Shown: positions 8,999 to 16,237 of the stretch, piece by piece
How the letters are laid out: each line of letters begins with the position of its first letter
Numbering within the stretch: position 1 is the stretch's first letter
Source of the DNA: Frankia sp.
Lineage (GTDB): Bacteria; Actinomycetota; Actinomycetes; Frankiales; Frankiaceae
DNA length: 16,420 bases
Assembly (NCBI GenBank): GCA_019689615.1
Contig: JADGHD010000031.1
Location: 1 to 16,420 of the forward strand
Reading direction: 5' to 3'
Notes under the pieces: model-generated
Database searches by the model: none
What the model was told of the DNA's origin: nothing
Seen by the model: only the letters and a program-made list of their open reading frames with translations
Made by a program: the position numbers and the translations under genes

Positions 8999-10696
8999 TC
9001 AGCCAAGTGGTCGCGTAGCCGTCCCGTCGCCGGGCGCGGCCGCGGCGGTGGCGGCGCCGCTCGCGTCGCCGGTGGCGGGCACGGCGTCGAGCGCGGCCTG
9101 GCGGGCCCAGGTGTAGTCGGCCTTGCCGGTCGGGTGGCGACCGACCCGGTCGCAGAACAGCACCGCGCGCGGCGCCTTGAACCGGGCGATCTGGCCGGCG
9201 ACGTACTCGCGGACCTCGCGGGGCGTCAGCCGCGCGCCCTCCCGGGCCTGGACCAGCGCGACGACCTCCTGGCCGAACCGCTCGCTCGGCCGGCCCACGA
9301 CGAGGGCGTCCGAGACGTCGGGGTGGCGGCGCAGCGCCTCCTCGACCTCCTCGACGAACACCTTCTCGCCGCCGCTGTTGATCACCATCGAGTCCCGGCC
9401 GAGCATGACGATCGTGCCGTCCGGCGCGTAGCGGGCCCGGTCGCCGGGGATGGAGACCCGCTGGCCGTCGATGACCGGGAAGGTCTCCTCGGTCTTGGCC
9501 CGGTCGTTGAGGTAGCCGAGGGGGACGCGGCCGACCCGCGCGGTCCACCCGGTCTCGTCCTCGCCGGGGGAGAGGAACCGCGTCCGGTCAGCCGACAGAA
9601 CCCCGCCGCCGCCCGCGAGCCCGAACTGGCGGGTCGCCTGGCCGTTCATCGATGCGCCGTAGGCCATGCCGCCGGTCTCGGACGCGCCGTAGCCGTCGAC
9701 GATGATCAGGTGCGGGACCATCTCGAGGAGTGCCTCCTTGAGGCTGGCGCTGGTGACCGCGCCGCCGACGGCGATGGTGCGCAGCGCGGACAGGTCGTAG
9801 GGGCGCCGGCGCAGCTCGTCGACGACCGGCCGGACGTAGGCGTCGCCGACCAGCGAGACCAGCGTGACCCGCTCGCGCTCCAGGACCTCGAGGATGGTGC
9901 GGGCGTCGAACGGCCGGGAGTCGTCGTGCAGCACGACGGTCCCGCCGGTCACCAGCCCGGAGAAGGCGGTCCACTGGGCCGCGCCATGCATCAGCGGCGG
10001 GGCGGCGAACCAGACGCCGGAGCCGGTGCCGGCGGTCTTGGCGATCTGGTCGCCGGTGGCGCCGTCGGGCATCCGCAGCGCGGACACGTACACGTCGGCC
10101 TGCCGCCACAGCACGCCCTTGGGCCGGCCGGTCGTGCCCCCGGTGCAGACGAGGTAGAGGTCGTCCGGCGACGGCGCGGGCAGCTCGTCGCGCCCGTCGG
10201 TCGTCGCGACGGCCTCCTCGAACGGGGTCGCGCCGGGCAGCGGCGCCGCGCTCGAGCCGTCGCCGACCTCGATCAGCAGCCGCCCGCGCGGGCCGCCCGC
10301 CTGCTCCAGCAGCGGCCCGAGGCGGCGGTGGTAGACCACGGCCTCGGCGCCGATCTGGTCCAGCAGCGCGGCGACCTCGGCCGGGGCGTAGTGGTGGTTG
10401 ACGTTGAACGGGACCGCCCGGGCGCGGTATGCCCCGATCATCGCCTCGAGGTACTCCGGGCAGTTCGATAACATGATCGCGACCGGGCTCTGGCCGTTCT
10501 CCCAGCGTTCCAGCTCGAAGCGCTCGCGGCGGACTCCCAGGCCGTGCGCCCGCAGGAAGGCGGCCAACCCCCTGGTCCGGTCGCGAACCTCGCCGTAGCT
10601 GCGGCGGACCGAAGTCCACACGAGCATCTCCCGGTCCGGCACGGTGTCGGTCACCACATCGAGCACCGCCGGCAGTGACCATTCGGCGACTGTCAT
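8999..10696 (-). CDS. Acyl-CoA synthetase, FadD19-like
   Basis: This is a 565-residue ATP-dependent acid-CoA ligase. ATG at 10696-10694 has a strong GAGGAGGAG upstream. All core motifs are present: CTGGTTGRPKGVLWRQ (184-199), PPLMHGAAQW (233-242), DGYGASETGG (334-343), the acidic residue in IPGDRARY (Asp419), hinge GRDSMVINSGGEKVF (433-447) and the C-terminal lysine Lys525 in PTGKADY. The combination CTGGTTG...PKGV.WR, DGYGASETG and INSGGEKV recalls mycobacterial FadD19, which activates the C26 acid of cholesterol side chains; that resemblance is from memory, not a search. A bulky, branched or alicyclic acid is therefore a reasonable substrate class. An insertion rich in Arg/Glu (about 55-70) and an Ala/Gly-rich tail (about 540-565) are unusual. 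It leads the leftward set and is divergent from the acyl-CoA dehydrogenase subunit; the gap carries the shared element. Confidence 0.92.
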   Translation of the reverse strand: MTVAEWSLPAVLDVVTDTVPDREMLVWTSVRRSYGEVRDRTRGLAAFLRAHGLGVRRERFELERWENGQSPVAIMLSNCPEYLEAMIGAYRARAVPFNVNHHYAPAEVAALLDQIGAEAVVYHRRLGPLLEQAGGPRGRLLIEVGDGSSAAPLPGATPFEEAVATTDGRDELPAPSPDDLYLVCTGGTTGRPKGVLWRQADVYVSALRMPDGATGDQIAKTAGTGSGVWFAAPPLMHGAAQWTAFSGLVTGGTVVLHDDSRPFDARTILEVLERERVTLVSLVGDAYVRPVVDELRRRPYDLSALRTIAVGGAVTSASLKEALLEMVPHLIIVDGYGASETGGMAYGASMNGQATRQFGLAGGGGVLSADRTRFLSPGEDETGWTARVGRVPLGYLNDRAKTEETFPVIDGQRVSIPGDRARYAPDGTIVMLGRDSMVINSGGEKVFVEEVEEALRRHPDVSDALVVGRPSERFGQEVVALVQAREGARLTPREVREYVAGQIARFKAPRAVLFCDRVGRHPTGKADYTWARQAALDAVPATGDASGAATAAAAPGDGTATRPLG

Positions 10697-10820
10697 GCGG
10701 CTCCTCCTCGCTCGTCGCGCCGCCCGCACTCCGGGCGCGTTGCGTCCGTACTCGCCGCGTGGCTAGCCTATAACCTCTAGATGTTTTCGGCACCCAGCGA
10801 CCTAAGGTGACGACCTCCAG
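10697..10820. promoter_or_regulatory. Divergent promoter region with CTCTAGA element (copy B)
   Basis: This 124-bp gap lies between the FadD19-like gene (-) and the acyl-CoA dehydrogenase subunit (+). It holds CCTATAA followed by CCTCTAGA and TGTTTT (10767-10787), almost the same as copy A at 1077-1096; they differ by one inserted A and by TG for CA. On the plus strand TATAAC is a reasonable -10-like hexamer about 45 bp before the dehydrogenase start; on the minus strand TATAGG faces the FadD19-like gene. GCTAGC (10762-10767) adjoins the element. Binding by a shared regulator is inferred from conservation within the window only. Confidence 0.5.
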
Positions 10821-11822
10821 ATGCGGTTCAGCTTCGACGACGACCAGGTGGCGATCCGGGACGCCGTCCGCACGTTCTGCCTCGACCGGTTCGGCCTGGA
10901 CGAGGTCGCCGCCCGGGAGGGGAGGCCGGCCGACCCGGACACCTGGTCGGCGCTCGCCGGCCTTGGGGTGTTCGGCCTGCTGGCCGAGGACCTCGAGCCC
11001 GGCCTCGGGATCGTCCCGGCGGCCATCGCGTTCGAGCAGCTCGGCGCGAGCCTGGCCGTCGGCCCGCTGCTGTGGACGGCGCTCGCGGCCCCGTTCGTCG
11101 AGGGCGCCGCCGCCGGCACCGTCCGCGTCGCCGGCGTCGAGCTGGCCGACGACGCCGCCGCCCCGGTCGTGGTCGAGCACGGCGAGGAGGCCGACGCGCT
11201 GCTCGTCCTGCGCCCCGACCGGGTGGAGCTGTGCCGTCGGGCGGCGCTGCCGGCGTTGCCGGCCGGCTCGCCCCTGGACCCGCTGACGCCGGTTGCCGTG
11301 CTGGAGTCGGTCCCCGCGGGCGAGGTCGTCGGGGACGCGGCCGCGGCCGAGCGGCTGCGCCGGCACGGCGAGATCCTCAGCGCCGCGATGCTGGTCGGCG
11401 TTGCCCAGGGCGCCCTCGACGTTGCCCGCAGCTATGCGCTGGAGCGCGAGCAGTTCGGCGCCCCGATCGGGTCCTTCCAGGCGATCAAGCACATCCTGGC
11501 GGACATGTACGTCCGGGTGGAGCTGGCCCGGGCCGCCGCCTACGCCGCGGCTGCCGTCGCCGCCGACCCCCGCGCGGGCGACGTGCGGCGTTGCGCCGCC
11601 TCGGCGAAGCTGCTCGCCGGTGAGGCGGGCATCGCCAACGGGCGCGCGGCCGTGCAGGTCCTCGGCGGGATGGGCTTCACCTGGGACATGCTCCCGCACT
11701 ACTTCCTCAAGCGGGCCTGGGTGCTGGAGAACGTGTTCGGCACGGCTGGCGAGCACGCTGCCCGTCTCGGGGATGTCGTCGGCGAGGACGCCGCGGCCGC
11801 GCTGGCCGGTCAGGAGAGCTGA
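10821..11822 (+). CDS. Acyl-CoA dehydrogenase, probable non-catalytic (beta-type) subunit
   Basis: This 333-residue protein has the acyl-CoA dehydrogenase fold. It has an N-terminal helical domain starting MRFSFDDDQ, a short middle domain (about 85-170), and a C-terminal domain with REQFGAPIGSFQ (209-220) and QVLGGMGFTW (279-288). ATG at 10821 is preceded by AAGGTG at slightly long spacing. The family's usual catalytic Glu in the ...YEGT... motif is replaced: the segment reads ENVFGTAGEH (303-312), with Phe306 at the Glu position. It also lacks the ERG-type helix Glu seen in the partner gene at 13342, although Glu184 lies near that position and alignment is uncertain there. In mycobacterial sterol catabolism FadE pairs form alpha2beta2 enzymes in which only one subunit carries the base (FadE26/FadE27), so pairing with the dehydrogenase at 13342 is likely. 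Its stop overlaps the next start (TGATG). Confidence 0.85.
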   Translation: MRFSFDDDQVAIRDAVRTFCLDRFGLDEVAAREGRPADPDTWSALAGLGVFGLLAEDLEPGLGIVPAAIAFEQLGASLAVGPLLWTALAAPFVEGAAAGTVRVAGVELADDAAAPVVVEHGEEADALLVLRPDRVELCRRAALPALPAGSPLDPLTPVAVLESVPAGEVVGDAAAAERLRRHGEILSAAMLVGVAQGALDVARSYALEREQFGAPIGSFQAIKHILADMYVRVELARAAAYAAAAVAADPRAGDVRRCAASAKLLAGEAGIANGRAAVQVLGGMGFTWDMLPHYFLKRAWVLENVFGTAGEHAARLGDVVGEDAAAALAGQES

Positions 11823-13306
11823 TGGACGAGCGGCGGACAGCCGACGACGGGCTCCCGGCGCTGAGCCGGCGGATCGGCGCGGTGCTCGCGCTGGACCCGT
11901 CGGCCCGGGCGATGGAGTTCGACCGGCACTGGTACACCTGGGGCGAGATCGCGGCCGCGGCGGACGCGGTCGCCTCCCAGGTCAGCCCTGGCGAGCGGGT
12001 CGCGGTGCTGCTGCGCAACCGGCCGCCCCAGATCGGGCTGCTGCTGGGCCTGCTGCGGGCGGGCGCCTGCGTGGTCGCCGTGAACCCGAACCGCGGGGAG
12101 CGGCGGGTGCGCGGCGACCTCGCGGGCCTGGCGGTGGCCACCGTGGCCGGCACCGCCGACGACCTCGCCGCGTTCGCGCCGAAGGCGCGCTGGCTCGTCG
12201 CCGACGAGCTCGGCGCGCCCCGGGTCGAGGGCGAGCGGCCGGACGACGCCCGCCACACCAACCCCGGCGTCGCCGTCGAGATGCTGACCAGCGGCACGAC
12301 CGGCCCGCCCAAGCGGGTGCCGCTGACCTACGAGACGTTCGCGCGGGTGCTCTCCGGCGCAAAGCACTACGAGCGCAACGCCGACGAGCGGGTGCGGCTG
12401 CGTTCCGGCGTCGTGATCGTCAACGCGCCGCTGGTGCACCTCGGCGGGCTGTTCCGGGTGCTGCAGTGCGTCGCCGACGGCCGCTCGTTCTGCCTGCTGG
12501 AGCGGTTCCAGGTGGACGAGTGGGCGGACGCGCTGCGCCGGCACCGGCCGGCCACGGTCAGCCTGGTGCCGGCGGCGCTGCGGATGGTGCTCGACGCCGA
12601 CCTCGACCCGGCCGACTTCGCCAGCGTCCGCTCGGTGATCTCCGGGACCGCTCCGCTGTCACCCGACGACGCCGACGCCTTCCAGGCCAGGTACGGCGTG
12701 CCCGTGCTGACCTCCTACGCCGCGACCGAGTTCGGCGGCGGGGTGGCCGGCTGGAACCTGGCCGACCACCAGCGGTACTGGAAGCAGAAGCTGGGCAGCG
12801 TCGGCCGGGCCCACGCCGGCTGCCAGCTGCGGGTCGTCGACCCGGACAGCGGCGCCGAGCTCGGCCCGAACGCCCCCGGCCTGCTGGAGGTGCGCGCGCA
12901 CCAGCTCGGCGACGGCACCGCGTGGACCCGCACCACCGACCTGGCCAGGATCGACGAGGACGGCTTCCTGTGGATCCTCGGCCGGTCCGACCAGGCGATC
13001 ATCCGTGGCGGCTTCAAGGTCCTGCCGGACGACGTCCGCACGGCGCTCGAGCGCGACCCGCGGGTGCGCTCCGCCGCGGTCGTCGGCCGGCCGGACGCGC
13101 GGCTCGGCGCGGTGCCCGTGGCCGCCGTCGAGCTGCGGCCGGGCACGGGGCCGGTGTCGCCGCGGGAGCTGCTCGACTCCGTCGGCGGCGTGCTGGCCCG
13201 CTACGAGATCCCGGTGGAGCTGAGGATCGTCGACGCGCTGCCGCGTACCCCGTCCGGCAAGGTCGACCTCGTCGCCGTCCGTGAGCTGCTGGCAACCCCC
13301 GCCTGA
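11822..13306 (+). CDS. FadD-type acyl-CoA synthetase / AMP-dependent ligase
   Basis: This is a 494-residue adenylate-forming ligase. ATG at 11822 overlaps the previous stop by one base, so translation is coupled. Motifs are TSGTTGPPKRVPL (156-168), NAPLVHLGG (201-209), TSYAATEFGGG (297-307), the acidic TTD residue (Asp373), hinge GRSDQAIIRGGFKV (387-400) and catalytic Lys480 in PSGKVD. The Gly that normally follows Lys in the phosphate loop is Arg165, so the loop is slightly atypical while the lysine itself is retained. It is shorter than the FadD19-like protein because the N-terminal domain is compact. It is the second CoA ligase of the region with a full motif set, the third counting module 2 of the tandem protein. 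The separate ligases may activate successive acids in the same route. It lies between the two dehydrogenase subunits, with a 35-bp gap to the next gene. Confidence 0.9.
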   Translation: MDERRTADDGLPALSRRIGAVLALDPSARAMEFDRHWYTWGEIAAAADAVASQVSPGERVAVLLRNRPPQIGLLLGLLRAGACVVAVNPNRGERRVRGDLAGLAVATVAGTADDLAAFAPKARWLVADELGAPRVEGERPDDARHTNPGVAVEMLTSGTTGPPKRVPLTYETFARVLSGAKHYERNADERVRLRSGVVIVNAPLVHLGGLFRVLQCVADGRSFCLLERFQVDEWADALRRHRPATVSLVPAALRMVLDADLDPADFASVRSVISGTAPLSPDDADAFQARYGVPVLTSYAATEFGGGVAGWNLADHQRYWKQKLGSVGRAHAGCQLRVVDPDSGAELGPNAPGLLEVRAHQLGDGTAWTRTTDLARIDEDGFLWILGRSDQAIIRGGFKVLPDDVRTALERDPRVRSAAVVGRPDARLGAVPVAAVELRPGTGPVSPRELLDSVGGVLARYEIPVELRIVDALPRTPSGKVDLVAVRELLATPA

Positions 13307-13341
13307 CCGGCCGGGGCCGCAAGCCTCGAGGAGCACATCCC

Positions 13342-14541
13342 GTGGACCTGACATACAGCGAACAGGACGAGGCGTTCCGCGCCGAGTTCCGCGCCTGGCT
13401 GGAGAAGGCGGTGCCGGAGCACGGCGCGCCCCCGCCGCCGGGGGACTGGCCGGCGCGGCGGGCCTACGACACCGCGTGGCAGCGCAAGCTCCACGACGCC
13501 GGGTACGCCGGCGTGCACTGGCCGGCCGAGTTCGGCGGCCGCGGCCTGCCGGTCACCCAGCAGCTGGTCTACCTGGAGGAGTACGCCCGCGCCAACGCCC
13601 CGTACATCTCGGTGAACTTCGTCGGCATGATGCACGCCGGCCCGACGCTGATCGCCGAGGGCACCGGCGAGCAACGGGCGTTCCACCTGCCGCGGATCCT
13701 GCGCGGCGAGGACGTGTGGTGCCAGGGCTTCTCCGAGCCGCAGGCCGGCTCGGACCTGGCCTCGCTGCGCACCACCGCGGTCCGCGACGGCGACCACTAC
13801 GTGGTGAACGGGCAGAAGATCTGGAGCACCCGGGCGCACGTCGCCGACTACTGCGAGCTGCTGGTCCGGACCGACCCGACCGCCCCCAGGCACAAGGGCA
13901 TCAGCTGGCTGATCCTGGACATGCACAGCCCCGGCGTCGAGGTCCGCCCGATGCGCACGATCGACGGGGAGAGCCACTTCTGCGAGGTCTTCCTCACCGA
14001 CGTGCGGGTCCCCGTCACGAACCTGGTGGGCAGGGAGAACGACGGCTGGCGGGTCACCAACGTGACGCTGCGCTTCGAGCGCGGCACCGCGTTCGCCCAG
14101 CACATCATCACGCTGCACTCGCAGCTGCGTGACCTGGTCGCGACCGCCCGGCAGGTGCCGGGGCCGAGCGGCGGCAGCGCCTGGGATGACCCGCAGCTGC
14201 GGGCGCACGTCGGCCGGCTGGAGGCCAACCTCGACGGGCTGTGGCGGATGACCCAGCGCGGCGTCACCGAGGCCGAGGCCACCGGGCTGCCCTCGCCGAC
14301 CGGCTCGGCGGTCAAGCTGCGGTTCAGCGAGCTGGCCCAGGAGCTGTCCGAGCTGGCCGTGCGGGTGCTGGGCCGGGCCGCCGTCGGCGGGGTCCGCGGC
14401 CACGGCGGGCCGGACGCGGCCGAGGCGGCCCGCGCCTACCTGTGGTCGCTGCAGTACACCATCGCCGCCGGCACGTCGCAGATCCAGCGCAACCTGATCG
14501 CCGAGCGCATCCTCGGCATGCCCAGGTCCAGGGCGGCCTAG
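13342..14541 (+). CDS. Acyl-CoA dehydrogenase, probable catalytic (alpha-type) subunit
   Basis: This is a 399-residue flavoenzyme of the acyl-CoA dehydrogenase family, introducing an alpha-beta double bond into an acyl-CoA. The start is GTG at 13342, with GAGGAG eight bases upstream and the typical opening MDLTYSEQDEAFR. Visible features are WCQGFSEPQAGSDLA (126-140) and the flavin-contacting NGQKIWSTRAH (156-166) of the middle domain, then LRFERGTAF (243-251) and AAGTSQIQRNLIAERILG (375-392). The position of the medium-chain enzyme's catalytic Glu is Ala here (AAGTSQ). Glu246 in LRFERG is the likely base instead, as in isovaleryl-CoA dehydrogenase (LDLERLV). From memory, FadE26-type proteins place the base at a similar residue number. 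Together with the subunit at 10821 it probably forms a heteromeric dehydrogenase. A non-coding 92-bp gap follows, then the P450. Confidence 0.92.
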   Translation: MDLTYSEQDEAFRAEFRAWLEKAVPEHGAPPPPGDWPARRAYDTAWQRKLHDAGYAGVHWPAEFGGRGLPVTQQLVYLEEYARANAPYISVNFVGMMHAGPTLIAEGTGEQRAFHLPRILRGEDVWCQGFSEPQAGSDLASLRTTAVRDGDHYVVNGQKIWSTRAHVADYCELLVRTDPTAPRHKGISWLILDMHSPGVEVRPMRTIDGESHFCEVFLTDVRVPVTNLVGRENDGWRVTNVTLRFERGTAFAQHIITLHSQLRDLVATARQVPGPSGGSAWDDPQLRAHVGRLEANLDGLWRMTQRGVTEAEATGLPSPTGSAVKLRFSELAQELSELAVRVLGRAAVGGVRGHGGPDAAEAARAYLWSLQYTIAAGTSQIQRNLIAERILGMPRSRAA

Positions 14542-14633
14542 GAGCTGGGGCCAAACGGTCCGGTGGCCAGGGAACCGCTTTACGGTCTATACAGCAAGTG
14601 TCAGATTGTTTGTCGGCGGTCGGAGGGCTGGGC
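14542..14633 (+). promoter_or_regulatory. Low-GC gap before the P450, possible internal promoter
   Basis: The 92-bp gap between the dehydrogenase and P450 genes becomes clearly A/T-richer at about 14576-14612. It contains TATACA (14588-14593), a -10-like hexamer 41 bp before the P450 start; no good -35 is seen 17 bp upstream. GGAGGG before 14634 is the P450 ribosome-binding site. CAGATTGTTTG nearby is only loosely like the TAGATGTTTT element, so I do not count it as a fourth copy. Confidence 0.3.
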
Positions 14634-15854
14634 ATGGATCTCCAGGAAGCGGCTGGCGTCTTCACCGACCCGCGGGCGTACGCGGACGAGGAGCGGTTCC
14701 ACGCCGCCACCGCGGTGCTGCGCCGGGAGTCGCCCGTCCACCGGGTCGAGGCCGACAGGTACCCGGCCTACTGGGCGATCACCAGGTACGACGACGTCAT
14801 GGCGATCGCCTGCGACTCCGAGGCGTGGCGCAACTGGCCGCGCACGACCGTGCACCAGGACCCCGCTCTGCCGCCGCCACCGATCCGCACGCTCGTCCAG
14901 ATGGACGCCCCCGACCACCCGGTCTACCGGCGCATCAGCGCCGACATGTTCCGCCCGGCCGGCGTCCGCCGGCTCTCCGACCGGATCGCCGACCTGGCCA
15001 GGCGGTACGTGGACCGGATGGCCGAGCTCGGCGGCGAGTGCGACTTCTACGCCGACGTGGCCGCGCACTACCCGCTGTACGTGATCCTGTCGCTGCTCGG
15101 GCTGCCCGAGGAGGACTTCCCGCTGATGCTGCGGCTGACCCAGGAGCTGTTCGGCGCCGACGACCCCGACTTCGCCCGGTCCGCCAGCGGCAACGAGGCG
15201 GCCTCCGCGGCCATCCTGGACTTCTTCACCTACTTCCAGGGCCTGATCGCCGACCGTCGCAAGAACCCGGCCGACGACCTGGCATCCGTGATCGCCAACG
15301 CCACCCCCAACGGCGAGCTGATCGGGGAGCTGGAGGCGATCGGCTACTACGTGCTCATCGCGACCGCCGGCCACGACACGACGAGCGCCGCCATCTCCGG
15401 CGGGATGCACGCCCTGCTGACGCACCCGGACCAGTGGCGGCGGCTGCGCGACGACCCGTCGCTGGTGCCGACCGCGGTCGACGAGATGATCCGCTGGGTG
15501 TCCCCGGTCAAGCACTTCATGCGCACCGCCAGCAAGGACACCGAGATCCGCGGCGTTCCGATCCCCGCCGGCGACGCGGTGCTGCTGTCCTACCCGTCGG
15601 CGAACCGGGACGAGGACGTCTTCGCAAACCCGCAGACCTTCGACGTCGGCCGCACCCCGAACAGGCACCTCGGCTTCGGTTTCGGCGCCCACTACTGCCT
15701 GGGCACCCACCTCGCCCGCCTCGAGGCCAGGGCCCTCTACGCCGAGCTGGTTCCCCGCATCCGCTCGATCGAGCTCGCCGGCCCGGTCGAGTACGTCGAG
15801 GCCCTCTTCGTCGGCGGCCCGAAGCGCGTCCCCATCCGCTACGCCATGGCCTGA
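14634..15854 (+). CDS. Cytochrome P450, CYP108 (P450terp)-like
   Basis: This is a 406-residue soluble bacterial P450; there is no membrane anchor. ATG at 14634 follows GGAGGG. Landmarks are the I-helix oxygen-binding motif AGHDTTSA (245-252), the K-helix ExxR as EMIR (284-287), the meander (about 323-345) and the heme loop FGFGAHYCLG (348-357) with ligand Cys355. Segments such as ATAGHDTT, SPVKHFMRTA, LLSYPSANRDEDVF and NRHLGFGFGAHYCLG closely recall P450terp (CYP108A1, alpha-terpineol hydroxylase) from memory. CYP125/142-type sterol P450s are a less close alternative. The enzyme would insert oxygen into a hydrophobic, terpene-like substrate using electrons from a ferredoxin and its reductase; neither is encoded in the window. 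It is the last gene of the rightward set, after a 92-bp gap that may contain its own promoter. Confidence 0.93.
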   Translation: MDLQEAAGVFTDPRAYADEERFHAATAVLRRESPVHRVEADRYPAYWAITRYDDVMAIACDSEAWRNWPRTTVHQDPALPPPPIRTLVQMDAPDHPVYRRISADMFRPAGVRRLSDRIADLARRYVDRMAELGGECDFYADVAAHYPLYVILSLLGLPEEDFPLMLRLTQELFGADDPDFARSASGNEAASAAILDFFTYFQGLIADRRKNPADDLASVIANATPNGELIGELEAIGYYVLIATAGHDTTSAAISGGMHALLTHPDQWRRLRDDPSLVPTAVDEMIRWVSPVKHFMRTASKDTEIRGVPIPAGDAVLLSYPSANRDEDVFANPQTFDVGRTPNRHLGFGFGAHYCLGTHLARLEARALYAELVPRIRSIELAGPVEYVEALFVGGPKRVPIRYAMA

Positions 15855-16011
15855 CGACCGAGGACTGTCAGACCGACCTGGCACTCCCCGCGACCGCAGC
15901 CATCACGGCCAGCCCCACGTAGTGCGACGGGCTGACGCTCCGACGCACCGGGCGGGTGGCAGACCCGACACGCCCGGGTGCCGAGCGAAGCCAGGCTGGG
16001 CTTCAAGGCGT

Positions 16012-16033
16012 GGCGGGGCTGATGGGCCCCGCC
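16012..16033 (+). terminator. Hairpin downstream of the P450 gene
   Basis: GGCGGGGC (16012-16019) pairs perfectly with GCCCCGCC (16026-16033) around the six-base loop TGATGG, about 158 bp after the P450 stop. It is probably part of a terminator region for the rightward operon. There is no clear T-run, as is common in high-GC actinobacteria. Confidence 0.4.
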
Positions 16034-16056
16034 CGGCGTCTTGAGCGGCGCGCGGC

Positions 16057-16075
16057 GGGCGGCCGCGGGCCGCCC
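16057..16075 (+). terminator. All-GC 8-bp hairpin, second putative terminator
   Basis: GGGCGGCC (16057-16064) pairs with GGCCGCCC (16068-16075) around the loop GCG. It is followed by TTGAAAACCC, after which GC content falls. With the preceding hairpin it forms a double-hairpin end to the rightward operon. Confidence 0.4.
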
Positions 16076-16144
16076 TTGAAAACCCTCATAAGAATTCAGC
16101 GGTGGCGATCTTCGTTGCGTGTTTGTGCTGGTCGTGCATGACAA

Positions 16145-16194
16145 AGGGGACCCCGGATCGTCCCGCGTCGTTGAGGGCGTCTCCGGGGTCCCCT
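16145..16194 (-). terminator. Perfect 13-bp inverted repeat after the DUF397 gene
   Basis: AGGGGACCCCGGA (16145-16157) is the exact reverse complement of TCCGGGGTCCCCT (16182-16194), with a 24-base loop. Read leftward it lies 43 bp past the DUF397 stop, and the second arm is followed by TTTGTCATG, a short T-run consistent with an intrinsic terminator. Each arm also contains the self-complementary GGGGACCCC-like core, so alternative folding or a DNA-binding role is possible. Confidence 0.55.
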
Positions 16195-16237
16195 GGGTCA
16201 GCCAGCCGGGTCGGGGGCAGTGTCTCGGCGGCTGCGG

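Larger units (their letters stand above)
15855..16237. other. 383-bp non-coding boundary region rich in hairpins
   Basis: I see no supportable gene. The region contains three strong inverted repeats (listed separately) and a nested one near 15950-15978 (CCGGGCG and CGCCCGG, with GGGT/ACCC inside). A stretch of lower GC at about 16076-16146 follows the second hairpin and contains AAAACCC and ATAAGAATTC. Its base composition differs from the neighbouring operon, and it could be the remnant of a mobile or repeated element, but no transposase motif is visible. It separates the catabolic cluster from the leftward DUF397 gene. Confidence 0.6.

Noticed and set aside
6831..9116. 761-codon open frame on the plus strand
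   Set aside because: It crosses two amidohydrolase genes and their gap on the opposite strand, is rich in Val/Asp/Gln/Arg shadow residues and shows no domain.
9588..11756. 722-codon minus-strand frame spanning the FadD19-like gene, the divergent promoter and the dehydrogenase subunit
   Set aside because: It is out of frame with the FadD19-like gene, antisense to the dehydrogenase and runs through an evident promoter region. No motif supports it.
14586..14612. Fourth copy of the TAGATGTTTT element before the P450
   Set aside because: Only CAGATTGTTTG and TATACA are loosely similar. Order and spacing do not match the other copies.
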